Made by a program: the position numbers and the translations under genes
Source: Liolophura sinensis
Lineage: Eukaryota > Mollusca > Polyplacophora > Chitonida > Chitonidae
Direction: 5' to 3'
DNA length: 64,000 bases
Assembly: GCF_032854445.1 (NCBI RefSeq)
Contig: NC_088307.1
Coordinates: forward strand, 1,924,001-1,988,000
In this document: positions 34,061-46,899 of the stretch, piece by piece
Layout: the number at the start of each line of letters is the position of its first letter
Numbering within the stretch: the first letter of the stretch is position 1
The notes under the pieces: model-generated
Databases searched by the model: none
Seen by the model: the letters and a program-made list of their open reading frames with translations, nothing else
What the model was told of the DNA's origin: nothing

Positions 34061-34894
34061 TTGAAATCTGAGCTGTTGTAACAAGTTTGATGTCCATGTG
34101 TATATTGTACCTTATGTTTAGAAAGTAACTTCACTTCCCTTAAGTAATTCATTGCGGGCGACTTTCACTTTGCAGAAGTTGTAACTTTTACATGTTATTT
34201 CAAGCTGTTTCATGCAGGTTATTTCTGTAAACTTTAGAACCTCTCCATTGTCATATACATAGTAATAAAGCCAAAATTATCAAGTAAAATGCATTGACTA
34301 AGTAGCCTTTGGTAACTTAAAATTTTACTGATGTATCTGTACCATTTTCTTTCTTGTTACATTTATTTCACGAGTTTCTTCTTGCTGCTTTTAAACCTAT
34401 AGACCTTCAGTGATACATGTATATGATGTTTTCACCTAGTGAGAAAGATTTAGCATTTTTAATCTCATATCCATTATTTCATTGTACTAATCTGTTGGGT
34501 TTTTTTTTATTAATCAGCAGGCATATAATCTGCATGGATTAAAATTATCTCCATATGTTAGTATTCATTCATGGAGACCAGTGCATTAACGTCTTAATGC
34601 TTTACCAATTATGCCTTTACTACGATGGGAGTATGCATTATTTGTATATATGTTTATGGATATATATTCTACTGAAGTCTTTAGCTGTCTGATCACGTAC
34701 CACGTATAGTTGTACCTGTATACCTGTTGACGAACTTTCTCAGGACCTGATTAACATGCATCTCACAGACATGGTAATCAGTGGGAAATAAGTTGAGTGT
34801 ATGGTGGTGTCTCCAGTCACATGCCCACTAATATGACTGGCGCTTATGCGCCGCGCGCATTTAGTATTCCACAACTTATGGGAACACTTAGTGC

Positions 34895-35430
34895 ACCTTC
34901 TGCACTTCTGTGTAGCGCCACCTTTTGTGCCTGAGGTTAGCTGTCCAGTGGCACCTTTTTAGCTTGAGGATAAGTGTCCAACACCACTTTTTGTGCAGGG
35001 TGCCCAGTATTGCCTTTTGTGCCTGAGGTTAGCTGTCTGGTGTCCAATATCATCTTTTGTGACTGAGGATAAGTGTTCAACACCAACTTTTTTGTTTGAA
35101 GTTAGGTGTCCAGAACCTTTGTGGTTGAGGTTAGGTGCCCAGCATCACATTTTATGCCACAATATAGGTGTCCAACACCAGGTTTTGTGACCGGGGTTAG
35201 GTTCCATCACCACCTTTTGAGCAAGTTAGTTGTCCAGCACCTGTTGTGATTGAGTTCAGGTGTCCAGCAGCAGTTTTGTGAGTGAGGTTAGGTGTGAAGC
35301 AGCAGTTTTGTGAGTGAGGCTAGGTGTGAAGTAGCAGTTTTGCGACTGAGGTTAGGTGTCCAGCAGCAGTTTTGTGAGTGAGGCTAGGTGTGAAGCAGCA
35401 GTTTTGTGACTGGGGTTAGGTGTCAGTGTG
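34895..35430. repeat. Degenerate minisatellite, 32-36 bp unit
   Basis: Variants of GAGGTTAGGTGTCCAGCA and CAGTTTTGTGAGTGAGGC recur. The 3' end is most regular (AGGTGTGAAG at 35290 and 35322, period 32), and the 5' part decays into CACCTTTTGTGCCTGAGGTT-type units of about 36 bp. This gradient suggests recent expansion at the 3' end. Confidence 0.8.
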
Positions 35431-36029
35431 TCTTGGTTTATGCCTTTGGTTTATTTCTCTTTGGTTTGTAAAGTGTTCAGCTGGCCAGTTTACTATGTGA
35501 TGCTTGTATGTGGTAGTTGTATGAAGTGTTGAATAGGTATAGAATCTTGTAAAAAAAAGGGTTATGTCTTGGCTTTTTCATGATACATGCATTGATCACT
35601 CTGACTGCAGATTATATCCGTTAAAATATGAACAGATTATGAATCTATTACCATCATTGAAAAGAGAATATGGTACTGGCATATTGCCAAATTTACTGAA
35701 ATAATTGTCTTAAAACTGGACTTGAAATGAAACCTTTGTATATTCTGAAGTAGAGGACAAAATTTACAATTTAAACTGATTTTTATCCAATTCAAGGTAC
35801 TTCATCTGTCAAATCACAAAAATCTCCTTCAGCTTCCCAGATCCCATATTTTGTAAATGGAGAGTTGTTTAAATGGCCAACCATAATTTTTAGCCAAAGG
35901 TTGTATTTCAGGGCAAATGGGAGCAATAAAAAAGCAGACATCAGCTGTGGCTTGATTACCTTGCATATTTTTCCTCACTACATTGCCATGACGATCAATG
36001 GATTTTAATCACAGGTGTGTGGTGTCATG

Positions 36030-36480
36030 GAGGTGTCAAGTTCCTGTCATCTGAGTTCTCACTGTCCTCAATCTCTGAAGGCAATGTCTGTCGTTTGTCT
36101 GTGTGTAATAGGATATGATGGGGTAGAGACCCTGCCTCAGCTCCAATTTATACGGCCGTTTTGATTAAGCATCCCGTAGAATATTAAAGTGATGCTTTTA
36201 TGAAAATCGGAGAGTCTATAACACGAGACGGCAACAAAAAGGCTTTTCATAACTCTCCAAATCTGAGAAATCTTAATCCGTTGTCAATCGGTCTCATCGC
36301 ACAAAAAAAACAGATTGCTTCTGACGAGTACGGAGGGACAGTATCCAATCTGATCATCATCCTCAGGGTTTTATCTTCTCGTTTTTGGTCAGCAACAAAT
36401 GTCACATGTCTAACATTGACAGGAGTCTTGGACATTGCACTAGGCTGTCTATAAACACAGCTAATTAGAAATCCCGTAGG
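36030..36480. promoter_or_regulatory. Candidate conserved non-coding block in intron 2
   Basis: Complex sequence with ATTAAGCATCCCGTAGAATA and, 290 bp on, ATTAGAAATCCCGTAGGGTA. These similar boundary phrases (ATCCCGTAG.RTATTA) frame the block in direct orientation. Inside are CAATCTGATCATCATCCTCA, GTCACATGTC and ACAGCTAATTAG. Frames on both strands are short and domain-free. Confidence 0.35.
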
Positions 36481-37169
36481 GTATTAGATGACTGACATAA
36501 TCAATAACCTGATCTGTTTGCCATTTGCTAAATTAATTTTTGTGGCATTTGACCTCAAAATTCTCTCGTCTCTTTAGCCAGCCATTGTTATAAGAGGGAA
36601 CAATTATGAAAGTTTAATTTGCTTTGGGTGAGTAAAGGAGCATCCTTAACAATTAGCAGAGAGGAGAATATTGCATTCATTCTAAGAGAGTTGTTCTTAA
36701 ATAAATTAAGTGTCCTTGGCAACAAACCGGCTTTAGCATCAATGGTTTTTCTTCATGCTGCCCCAGAAATTTTGAGGCTCATATCCAGCATTCTCTGGTT
36801 CAGTTGCAGTTAAGTCCTAAAAGATGTGAAAATAATTCCTTTTAACTAACATCAAAAGTTATAATATTTCACTGGAGTGACTGATATAGGCCTACACATA
36901 TAAATGCACTGTTAATCTATCAACCAACTGTACAATTAAAACTTTTCTATTTTGTGGTAAAAAAATGATCGTATTATGGTTATATCTCATTAGGATTATT
37001 GCAACTGGTTATTAATCTTATAATATTTTATTTTTTTAACTTGAAAAAATAAATAAAATTGATGTTTGAACCTTTTACTACACCTGCCCCAGTTGAAAGT
37101 CAAACTTCTTTTGTTATACTAAAGGTAAATTTAATCAAGCTGTTTTGATGCTAATTAAGGAATTAGGCA

Positions 37170-37600
37170 ACAGTCAACTCAAACGATAGGATTTCATTTT
37201 GATTGAAAATTCATACGTAAATCAGTGAACTGGGAGAGGTAAATTAAACAGAGGTAAACCTGTAGGCCTGTTGTGAAAGCTACCTGAAGGTGACGAGCAG
37301 GTAGGTAGGCTTCTGAGTTGCTTTATGAGAGACAAGTACTAACAGAATTACCTGAAGGGATGAATGCTGAGAGGGAGTTTTTAGCCGCAGGTAAAACAAT
37401 AAGGATTAAGGTTTTAGGTACAGGGCTTATCTTGGCTTGTCGAAAAGTTTTTCAGACGAAACCTTCTAGAGACACGACAAGTGGAGCAATTACATGGTTG
37501 GGTGACCATTATAATGGGAGCATGCATTTGTTACCGTGTCAATGCTGTCTTCAAAAGAAACTACCAGAATCCCAAAGGTCATTTCAGGACACAGTTGTAG
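37170..37600. promoter_or_regulatory. Candidate regulatory block in intron 2
   Basis: Rich in AGGTAAA/AGGTAG/ACCTG words around 37230-37320 (GAGAGGTAAATTAAACAGAG, CTACCTGAAGGTGACGAGCA). The following sequence is complex. A 97-codon plus frame (37318-37611) has no recognised domain. Called on motif density only. Confidence 0.25.
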
Positions 37601-39635
37601 TTTTGAGTTAAAAAAAAAATATTTGTGATAATGCTTTTTGGTATGATTATTATTATTTTTTGGTTGTAGTATGTTTTGATTTTCACTTGTGGGAATCCAC
37701 TTATAAGCATGAGCATAAATTTGAGCTGAATTAAATCTTGAGTGCACAAAGGTTACAAATATATATAGCTGAGGGTTCTTTTTCTTCAGTCTTCTCCATA
37801 TTTGTGGAGCATGTCACATTTAATGTCTGAAAAAATGAGCAAAGTATAGCACCATATAAATTTTGTTTGTGTGAAATTGATACAAGATTTCATTGTTGAA
37901 GTTAAATGTATCAACCAATTATAATTGATCAATACATATTGATACCTATAATAAGCAATTTCTGTAATAAGATATTGGTGGACCATCTATATTTATAGTT
38001 CAAGCCTTAGGTAGGTGATTAAAGAATCTCAGATGCTATATATGCCCTGATTGTATTAGATATTAGGCCTACCTGCATTGCAGAAAAGACCAGTTTTGGA
38101 TGTTGAATATTTCTGCTGGACATGAAAACGAATTTCCAAATGTTCATGTCAGGTAGTAAATTTTTAAAGAGTTTGATATTATGCAGCCTAGCTACTGCGT
38201 CAATTGTTAGGCCCTTTTTTTTTTCTTTTTTTTTTTACCAAACTGGTACTGTAGTAGCTGTTACCTGAACCATTAAGAGGACAGACAAAAACACCTGAAG
38301 CCTGGAAAGGATTTGTTCCTCTAAGGACCCACCTCTAACAGCTTTTTATCTGAAGTGGTGCCTGCATGGCCTGAATGCTATCAACACAGTCCATCACTCA
38401 ACTTTGCTTTGAGGTGGGATAATGAAAATTTTGATCACCTGATTTTTTTATGGAATATTTCTAAAGTAGACTGCTATCTTTAAACCTGTGGACTGTATAA
38501 GGCTATTTGTATAATGGCACTGGGCATGTGTGTGTATTGTTAAGTTGTTTGATGTTTGGGACGGATGCCTTCACTCACCTGTGCATGTCATATTACTCCA
38601 TTAACATACCTGAACACGTCCAGGTGATAAGGACTAATGCATAGCCACAAATGTAGTATAATGATTCAAATATAAATTGATTAAATGCAGCCCACATCAG
38701 TCAACAATTGAAAAAAAAACACCATTTCTAATCATTTTTTCCCTGTTGTTTTTATTTCTTTAATTTTTTTTTCATTAAATTTTATGATCGAACACCTTTG
38801 ATCATTACAGTTGTCCCTTACTAACTTACATCCACAATTAAATCACTCAGAATTTAATGGCATAAAACATCTGATCACCATAAAATTGGGTTTGAAATTT
38901 TGTGACAAATGAAGGAGAACTTTTTCAACTAAATAGTGTAATATATGTATGCATGCAGTTTCCCATAAGCGTTCGTTACCACAGAAATACACCAAACATT
39001 GTACATTACCAGTCCCCATTACACGTGTACAGGTAACAACACTCTCAACTGGTTTATTCACTTTTACCTCTCATTACTTGAATAGTATCAAAGTACTTTT
39101 GACAATGTTAAAGAAACTTACCCAGAGCAAAACAGAAAAACAGTCATGCTTTGAGGTGAACATGGAATAAAAGTTTAAAAAAAAAAGCCCTGAGGCATTA
39201 CAAGTTAAGAGATATACATCTCTGGGACTAAAACTGGGCCCTGGGCAGACAGGTGAAAAAACTGTCGTGAGCCAGGGGCTTGATAACGAGATAACCAAAC
39301 AGGTAACTCCTTGTAGGTAAAAACTTACCTGACCACAGGTAAAAAATCTGTCTGGTCCATATATAGAATGTATGTTGAGGTTTTTGCTTTGTAATATCAG
39401 ATCCAGAGGTGTGGATTAGAAGGGTTTATTCAAACTAGATACTTTATCATAAACACTTAAATGCTGATGCTAGATAAATGCATGTCCATTTCAAGACGTT
39501 GACATGTGCATTAATATACAAGCAGGTATCCTTTAGGTTTGGGATATAAAGGTTTAGTTTTCAAGGCCACCCAAGGTCACACTGATAAAACATTGATACT
39601 GCGAAAATAGCAGATTTTGAGCTCTTCAGTAAGGA

Positions 39636-39756
39636 CATTTATTTATTATTTTATTTCATTCATTTATTTATTTTATTTGATTGGTATTTTACTTCATACT
39701 CAAGAGTATTTCACTTATACGATAGTGACCAGCATTATGGTGGAAGGAAACCTGGG
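39636..39756 (-). mobile_element. SINE 3' half (minus orientation)
   Basis: A TTTA/TTTTA tail is followed by GATTGGTATTTTACTTCATA, CTCAAGAGTATTTCACTTAT and GACCAGCATTATGGTGGAAG, the SINE 3' half in reverse. Confidence 0.85.
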
Positions 39757-41087
39757 ACAATTATTTAACATTTGAAAATATCAATGAATGTGTAAACGCA
39801 AGAAGCAGTTCCTGTGATAAGTTACTTATACTCTACATGCAGGCTGTCTGATGATATGGTTAATGTGCGTAATGACTTGTATTATATCCTTTGATTTTAC
39901 ACTAATATATAAAGATTAGTATTATTATCCATTTTGATCTCTCTCTCTGTATAGCTGTTCACAAGGCTCTGGCATGTCCATACTTGAAAATTTGTTGTCC
40001 GAGTGACCATTTACTCCCTGGCAACAGGCCCATGAAGAAAGCCAGACAAACTGTTTGACTCCTTTTCTTTGAAGGACGTTCGAAGCTGCTGTAGAAATAC
40101 AGAGATGAGGAAAGCTGAGAAAGGCTTAATTTTTTTTTTATTGTATCATTTCTCCACATCAGAAAAATTCTATTTTTATGCGTATAAACATGTATATAGA
40201 ACACTTGGTATAACACGTAAGTTCAATGTTTATAGTTTGCAAGTCATGTTTTTTTCCTTTTCATTTAGTATTTGTTACACAATTTTTTGCTAGGAGCAGC
40301 TGCATTTGAATCACAAAAAAAACTCACCTGTGAGATGGCTTCCAGGTGAAATAATTTTTATGCTTGACACACGTCCTGTGTGTCTGTCTACTCGCAATAT
40401 CTGTCAGTCAGAATTAAAACCAAGTTTATGCTGTTGAATAATTTTTTGGAGGACTTAGGGTTTTTAACGTTGTTGGGCAAGAAAATCCTGTATGAAAATG
40501 AAAATAATCTAGCCACACACTGTGTTTTCATTAATTTTCAGTATCATGATGAAATCTCAAAAACAACTGGAATGTGGTATTAAGCTTCAAAATACAACAT
40601 AAATGTGATAGATATTCAGATGTAAAATAACACCGACAAGGCATGAAAGTTGAAAACAATACACTGTATTAAAGTATTTTGAATATTCAACTTCAAGTCA
40701 ACAGAGTAGGGCATTAAAGTTGAAAGTATCGGATAATAAATCTGTTTGATGATCAGCACCAAGATGGTCCTACTTATTAGTTTATACTGTGACTAGTGTT
40801 GCAGTACCATGCCTCTGTCATGATGTCTGTGGCATAGCATTCCAGTGAGGCAGCACTAATACTGTGTTGCCAATGAGAAAGTCTTGCTTCAAGGAAACAG
40901 TACTGTTGTGGTGTTACCACAAATAGTGATGGAATCAACCACACTCCCCCAGCAGACTTAGAAATAAACAAGGTTCTGATGTTGGGGAACTGATATCTGA
41001 CAGCAGAGTTCGCCATTTCTGAAGAAAATCACATTGGATGGCTTCAAATATTTTCTCATTTTATAAGTTCATTTGTTCAACATTAAT

Positions 41088-41132
41088 ATTTTATTTATTT
41101 ATTTCATTGAATATTTCACTTTTCAGCATTAA
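41088..41132 (-). mobile_element. SINE remnant with internal deletion (minus orientation)
   Basis: TTTATTTATTTATTTCATTG then AATATTTCACTTTTCAGCAT; the GGTGTTTTACGCCGTACTC segment is deleted. Confidence 0.45.
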
Positions 41133-41379
41133 TACCTTTGATAATTGGCAGGTATAGACGAAGTGGGTTTAACTACATGTATATACATGTAGTGTGTTTA
41201 AAAATTTAAAGATAACAAAGAAAAGCAATGTCATGAAAGTGAAGTAAATATGTGTTGACTGCATTAATCTTAGAGAAGATTCAATGCATGGGAGATTAGA
41301 GCATTGGTGTGTGTTTAGACCACCAGTTTTATTTCTATTGCTTGAGTAAAAATTTGCATATTTCGCCCAAGACACAGAG

Positions 41380-41720
41380 CCTCGTGGTATAAAAGACGAG
41401 AGCAGCCACGGTGGCGCCATAACTGTCAGGTAGATGAAGAAGGACAATTAATAGCCAGAGTGACACAATGCTGCAGACGTCACGAGAAAGCCTGATAAGT
41501 TTGTGCATTATGACAGAGGTCATTCATAATTGACCCAAAATAATAGGATTATCACCTGTACACTGTCACTAATTACAGGTGTGATAATAAACACAAATCA
41601 CACCCCGTGCTCAGGATTCAGATGGGCAATTATGCAAATTTTAAGGGATTATCACACCTTGATTAATCTTTTGACATTGTTTACCTTGCTGTGAACGTTT
41701 GTGTCAGGGAAAACACAGGA
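41380..41720. promoter_or_regulatory. Strong candidate enhancer in intron 2
   Basis: It contains a TAATTA site (41570-41575) overlapping an E-box CAGGTG (41576-41581) and a T-box half-site AGGTGTGA (41577-41584). An opposite T-box half-site TCACACCT lies at 41652-41659 and a POU octamer ATGCAAAT at 41632-41639. ATTATCACCTGTA (41549-41561) and TACAGGTGTGATAAT (41574-41588) form an imperfect palindrome. Other sites are GGACAATTAATAG and GACCCAAAATAATAGG. The density of developmental-factor sites is high for 340 bp. Function is inferred; I made no alignment. Confidence 0.45.
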
Positions 41721-42294
41721 AATTTGCAGGAATACGATGTGTATAATCTCTTTTCTATGTGTAATTATTCATGCGTTCACTGTTGTACAGGTGAAGTAAG
41801 GTGAATAAGTTTGAATAATTGTGTTAGATATTAACAGTTGTGTAGTCATGCTAAATTCTAATAAGTGAAGGTCCAAAGACCAAAGTCAAAATTAAAAACC
41901 AGTCTGTCCGTGAAACACGTCGGTTTGCATGATCTTACAGAAACTCACCTCTTAGATTTCTCTTAAAATGTGACCACTTTAGAGTGTGAATTATAACTGC
42001 TTTGTATACAGGGCTTAATGTGGGCTCAGAAGGGCAGGGGGTGGAACCACCGTTGAAGGGCACCTCATTGTTGACTATTTCGATTCTCATACATTTTTAA
42101 GGGCCTCGGTCCCTACAGCTGACCTCCACCCCACGTGCACACCACAACACGTACCTAGCCCAGATCACATGCGCATCTGCTCATCACATTGTATCATAGC
42201 TACCCCAGGCCATCATTAAAAAGTTGTTTGGTTGTGGGTAAGAAACCCTATTTTTTGAAGTCCGGTGGTCGGCATTTTTTAATTTTTTTTTTTT

Positions 42295-42640
42295 TAAAGT
42301 AATTCCCGGCCCGCATGATCTGAATGCTAATTGAACTATCGCGGGTCCAATTCTCGTCAGCTGCTTCAGGGCATACATATCCGATTTTAAATGCTCTTTA
42401 AAAACTTGGTTGTTTTCATAACCAAGTTCTTTCACACTGAAGTCAAATATATTCCTTCTTGATCCTGGATCCAACATGAAATTTGAGTAAATTTATGAAC
42501 TTTAAACCTAAACAACTGAAGTGAAAGGCATCCATTGCTTTTGCCACTGTGGGGAAGAGACGCCAGTTTTCAAAGGGCACTTTGAGGGAACGGCAGCGTC
42601 TGGTAATTGTACGCTGAGAAGGGCTGGATTGGCCCTGGTA
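42295..42640. promoter_or_regulatory. Candidate conserved non-coding block in intron 2
   Basis: Non-repetitive, GC-richer segments (CCCGGCCCGCATGATCTGAA, GCTAATTGAACTATCGCGGG, CATCCATTGCTTTTGCCACT) sit between AT-rich flanks. Two minus-strand frames (97 and 98 codons) cover it without a recognised domain. Confidence 0.3.
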
Positions 42641-43379
42641 TACTACAACAGCAAACTGAGTTTCAGGTTTTAAAAGCTTGTCAGTATACCTAAATGGGAT
42701 GGCCTTTATACCAGTATTCTCACCTGAGTTTTGCTTCAAGGAATACAGGTAGCGGTAAATTAATTATCTAGCTCTTCTTGATTAGTCTGGGTTCTTGTAC
42801 TTGTGCAAAATTTCATTATCCATCATTTATTGCTTCAGCTATGGACTTAGAGTAATGACTGTAAAATGTCACCCATGACAAATTGCACATTTTTGCTGAT
42901 CTGACTATAGACAGGTGTTTTGAGATTTGCTTGGAAGGTATGATAATATCTTACTCACAACATGTCAGTTTCGTATCAGCACCAAAAGTAATGTTATAAT
43001 AATACTCTAGGACCATAAGTAGGACCATCTTGTTATATAATTATATTTGCTCCTGAAATGCACTATTTTGGGTAAGTTTTGCTACCTAAAATTTCTTGTC
43101 TGAAATTGTGTCCGTAACGATCAAAAGATATAAACTGTTAGACTGGACAGTCGGAGAGTGATGATGAGTAAGTCTTGAGAATAAATCACAGGTTAATCAG
43201 GTAAGACCAGAGGTGGCGGGGTGATTATTAGGCCTCAGGTGAAAACAGACAATTGTTCTTTGTGAGCTGTGAGCTAGATTCACTGTACAGGTAAGACATG
43301 TCAACTGAACTGTGATCCTGACAGCTGATTTTAAGTACACATTAGCGATAGTTTGTGAAAAAAAAATTACTTATGCTGA

Positions 43380-43560
43380 ATTCATTCGGTGCAGAATCGT
43401 TTGGTGAATTCCAGACAAAGTTCATGAAGTAAACTTTTCAGGTGACAATGTAATGACCGGATTTCAGGATCTTCACCTGCCGAAGCTCATTATTTATGCA
43501 AATTAACAACATTTGACCTGAAATTATTTTCTTTAGCTTTAGGATTAATCCTGAGTGCAA
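43380..43560. promoter_or_regulatory. Candidate enhancer in intron 2
   Basis: Contains CAGGTG (about 43440), CACCTG (about 43474), and ATTATTTATGCAAATTAAC with a POU octamer ATGCAAAT at 43496-43503 next to a TTAA homeodomain-like site. It repeats the E-box/octamer pairing seen at 41.4-41.7 kb. Confidence 0.3.
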
Positions 43561-44179
43561 CACAGTACTCAACCTTATATAGTTAAACTCCCCTTGTTAA
43601 TTAACTTTTTTCACCTGTTGTTATGTCTTTTGTTAGTAATAGGTACATATATAACAACGCTAGAAGCAGGTATGCATTTGCTATGTGAGATTATTGATTG
43701 TTACAAGTACTTCATAATGCTTATTTTAGTTTTAATTTAAGTCATTATTTTTCTTGATGTTGAAAAGGCTGTGCAATAATTGTGCCATGGATAAATGTTA
43801 ATCTTTAGAGAAAAAAAGGATTTTAGTCAAATTATAACATTACCTTGCTTACTAATAATTATTAATTCTTGTGATATATTTATTTTAATCCTCATCTTTT
43901 CCCATTTTTTTAAAATCAGAAAATCAGTAATGAAATATATCTTTTATATACATATAGGGATAATATATGTGTGTTTGTATTAACCTTTCACATATTGTAG
44001 TGACTTTTATTGTTTAATTGGAGAGAAAATCCAACTTAAGGCAAAATTCTTGAGGTGTTAGGTGAAATTTACCAGTAATCAATATTTGGAGGTTAACTGT
44101 GCTTTGCCTGTCATCTGGTCAGCCTCAGGTGTATAATATGTTTGAATATATTGATTTGCCTATAGGTTGGGAGTATCAT

Positions 44180-44460
44180 TTAACAGATAGGGAGGTTTAC
44201 AGGAAGTGCGTTTGCAAATTTCACCCATGCGGCAGCAGTGGTTTCTATGGAGTCAATTGGCCGTAGGATGTTATGAGAGAGATTTGAGTCAGGTGAACAA
44301 AACTACTGCGGCTGTGCAGTTTTACCTGCAGAGAGACGGGTATTGTGATGCTAACCATAACCTACACAAAATAACAATAGGTGTCCCGTTGATGTCTCTG
44401 ACAGCTAGCTCGACAGGCTATCGCCAGTTTACCACCTGAATCTAGTTTCACCTGAACACA
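44180..44460. promoter_or_regulatory. Candidate conserved non-coding block in intron 2
   Basis: GC-richer unique sequence with ACAGGAAGTG (Ets-like), GTCAATTGGCC, CAGGTGAAC, AAATAACAATAGG (Sox-like) and flanking CACCTG sites. The 77-codon plus frame across it has no recognised domain. Confidence 0.3.
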
Positions 44461-45477
44461 TCTTATCCCTCCCACAGAGTCTAAAATACTTCCTCATCTA
44501 CATCTGAAAGACTCAGTGGAAAAAATCTGCCTATTGAGAATTTTCATTGTGAAAGTCTGCTGTGTTGGTCGACAGGGTGCATTTTTCTCCCGTTGTCTTT
44601 TACACCTTCGGGTAGAAAGTAAAGTGATTAATGCTAGCCGGCCATCAGAAAATCCTGCTCAATAAAGATGTGTTTCTATTCTTCCTCCTCAGCATTTATA
44701 TTCTTACACAATCAAATCAGCAAATTAAGCGAAAAATAAATCAAGGTGTGAAAAAGCACTGCAAATTACCTGGAAAACTTTCCTAGGTATTTGTTAACCA
44801 GTTTTGGTGCTAACATCTCTGTGGGTTCTCTTCAGAGCTGTACAGTTATCAAAAGCTTCGCCGACCAGAGTATTGGCAAGCTGATTTAGTATCTAGGATA
44901 AGGTGATACAGTGTTTGAATGCACAATTGCTTGGCTCTCTTCTCAAAAAATGGCTTCCTCTCCTGCTACAAAAGGGCTGTCATACAATAGATTGTAAGTG
45001 TCAATTTCAACAACAGGTGAACAAGTAAAATGGAAGAAAGAGCGACAAACATTTCTAGCTTTGTCAGTGAAATTTATATGTATACTTAGATATCATTTTT
45101 CGCTTCATTTTGACTCCTGAATATCTGACATTTAACTCGTCATAGAAGTCAGTGTCAAGTCCTTATTTGGCTGTCATGTTAAACTGAAAAAAACATGGAT
45201 TGAGGGAAAATAATTTTTGACACCTCGATATCAATTTTTTGATACACAAGGTACAAAATGGTCATTTTGGACAGGCATTTTTCAAGAAATAGTGAATTTT
45301 TTTATAATACTTGATAGTATAGAGTATTACATTGTACATAGTGATCATTTTGTATCAGGTTTATCTATATTTTATATGTACATATAAATAACCCTTTGTG
45401 TGTGAATGTGTGTATGCATGAGGGACTCAAGAAAGATTGGTTTTGTAACTAATTAATTGATCTCCCTCAGAAAATAA

Positions 45478-45511
45478 AGTATTATTATTATTATATTATT
45501 ATTATTATTAC
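45478..45511. repeat. (ATT)n microsatellite
   Basis: About eleven ATT units with one interruption. Confidence 0.9.
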
Positions 45512-46186
45512 CCCTACTATATTGTTCGATTTCTATCTAAAAACTTTTTTTCCAAAGTCCGCAATCATTCTGGAATCAATTTTAAAATGTAAAAAATGTC
45601 TGAATCAAAGAAAAACCTATTTAAAATTCCAGTACTATGTCATTGCATGGTCAGACACTTAGCAACTTCAAGAACTCTAGTGGAAAAAAGGTTATAAACA
45701 AACATGTAAATGAGTCAAACTTTGAACTGTCTGTACAAGACTGTGCCACATCTGATATTGTTTGGTATCCGTTGTGTGACTTGGCAAATTAAGGACAGAA
45801 GAAAAACAATCAGTTATAGGAAAATCTGTAATATTCACAGTAGGTCCACAAATAAACAGTTGGGCAAAGGCAGGGTTTAGCATTGCAGGTGGGCTATAGT
45901 TTCTTTGTCTAAGAACCAGAATTTGGTGGCGCTTGTCAGCTGGATAATGACAAATCCATAGTCTATGAATAATGATAATTTTTTGTGTCACGCTCCACTG
46001 AGGAAAGTAGAAAAGCGGATTGCATCTGGGGAATTGCAGTGATATGAGGACATTTTGGCGGTAGGGATACCTGTGGTTTCCTCTCCAAAATTCATCGGCT
46101 TTTTGCGGCACACTTATATCAATATTTAATGGTCGGTGACTGAGAACAGAGAAAAGATTGACGAAGCATAAGAAACTGATATTATC

Positions 46187-46203
46187 CCACCAGGGGGCGC
46201 TGG
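46187..46203. promoter_or_regulatory. CTCF-type core motif
   Basis: CCACCAGGGGGCGCTGG matches the bilaterian CTCF core consensus (CCACNAGGKGGCGC) at every conserved position. It lies about 17 kb into intron 2 within locally complex sequence (46010-46330). CTCF sites mark insulators and chromatin loop anchors in animals that have the protein; occupancy here is inferred. Confidence 0.5.
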
Positions 46204-46899
46204 CTTGCTTGTCATATCACATGGGGATTATGGGAACAGACAGACAACATCATTGTCCAAGGTCATGGAAAAGTTGGCTGGCATTCCCCATATCAAGCTG
46301 CACTAGACAACCTTGTAATATTGAAATGACCATGAACGCCCCAGCAACTACATTGACAGTTTGTTCATAGCCCTGATGGCTATATATGTCAAAAAACCAT
46401 CTCCTTTAAACATGATAAAGGAAGTACCTTCATAAAAAAAAAAAATCAGTCTCTGATGAAAAAAGTTGTGTGATTGTCATTGCTATGCATAAATCCACTT
46501 TAAACATCGAAACTTCGTTGGCTGAATTGCATCAACTTCTGGATCTGACAGACGAGAGGTCAGTACTCTACATGATCGACATATTCCTTCTGCAAGAAGT
46601 ACCCTTCCACCCTTTCACCCCTCCACTTTCAGAGGTGGGCTCCACAAGGGTTCAATACATGTTACAGTTTAAGGAAGTTAGGATTTCAGGTTTGGAAGAA
46701 GGGAAGTGATTTACAGCTTTTTACAGCTTCTTTGGTTGTGGTGGTACAGCAAAATCTATTGGGCAACACATGCTAATTTTTACAAAGTGCCCTCGCTGTG
46801 ATATGTCCCTTATAGTCTGCTCAAAGTTTTCCCCAAACCTGTTTATCTTAAAGTGCAATAAAACAAAAAGAAACGGGATCTAATTTATTGGCCACAGGA

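Noticed and set aside
45692-46111. 139-residue minus-strand frame as a gene
   Set aside because: No recognised domain or consistent splice signals; lies next to the CTCF-type motif in complex non-coding sequence.
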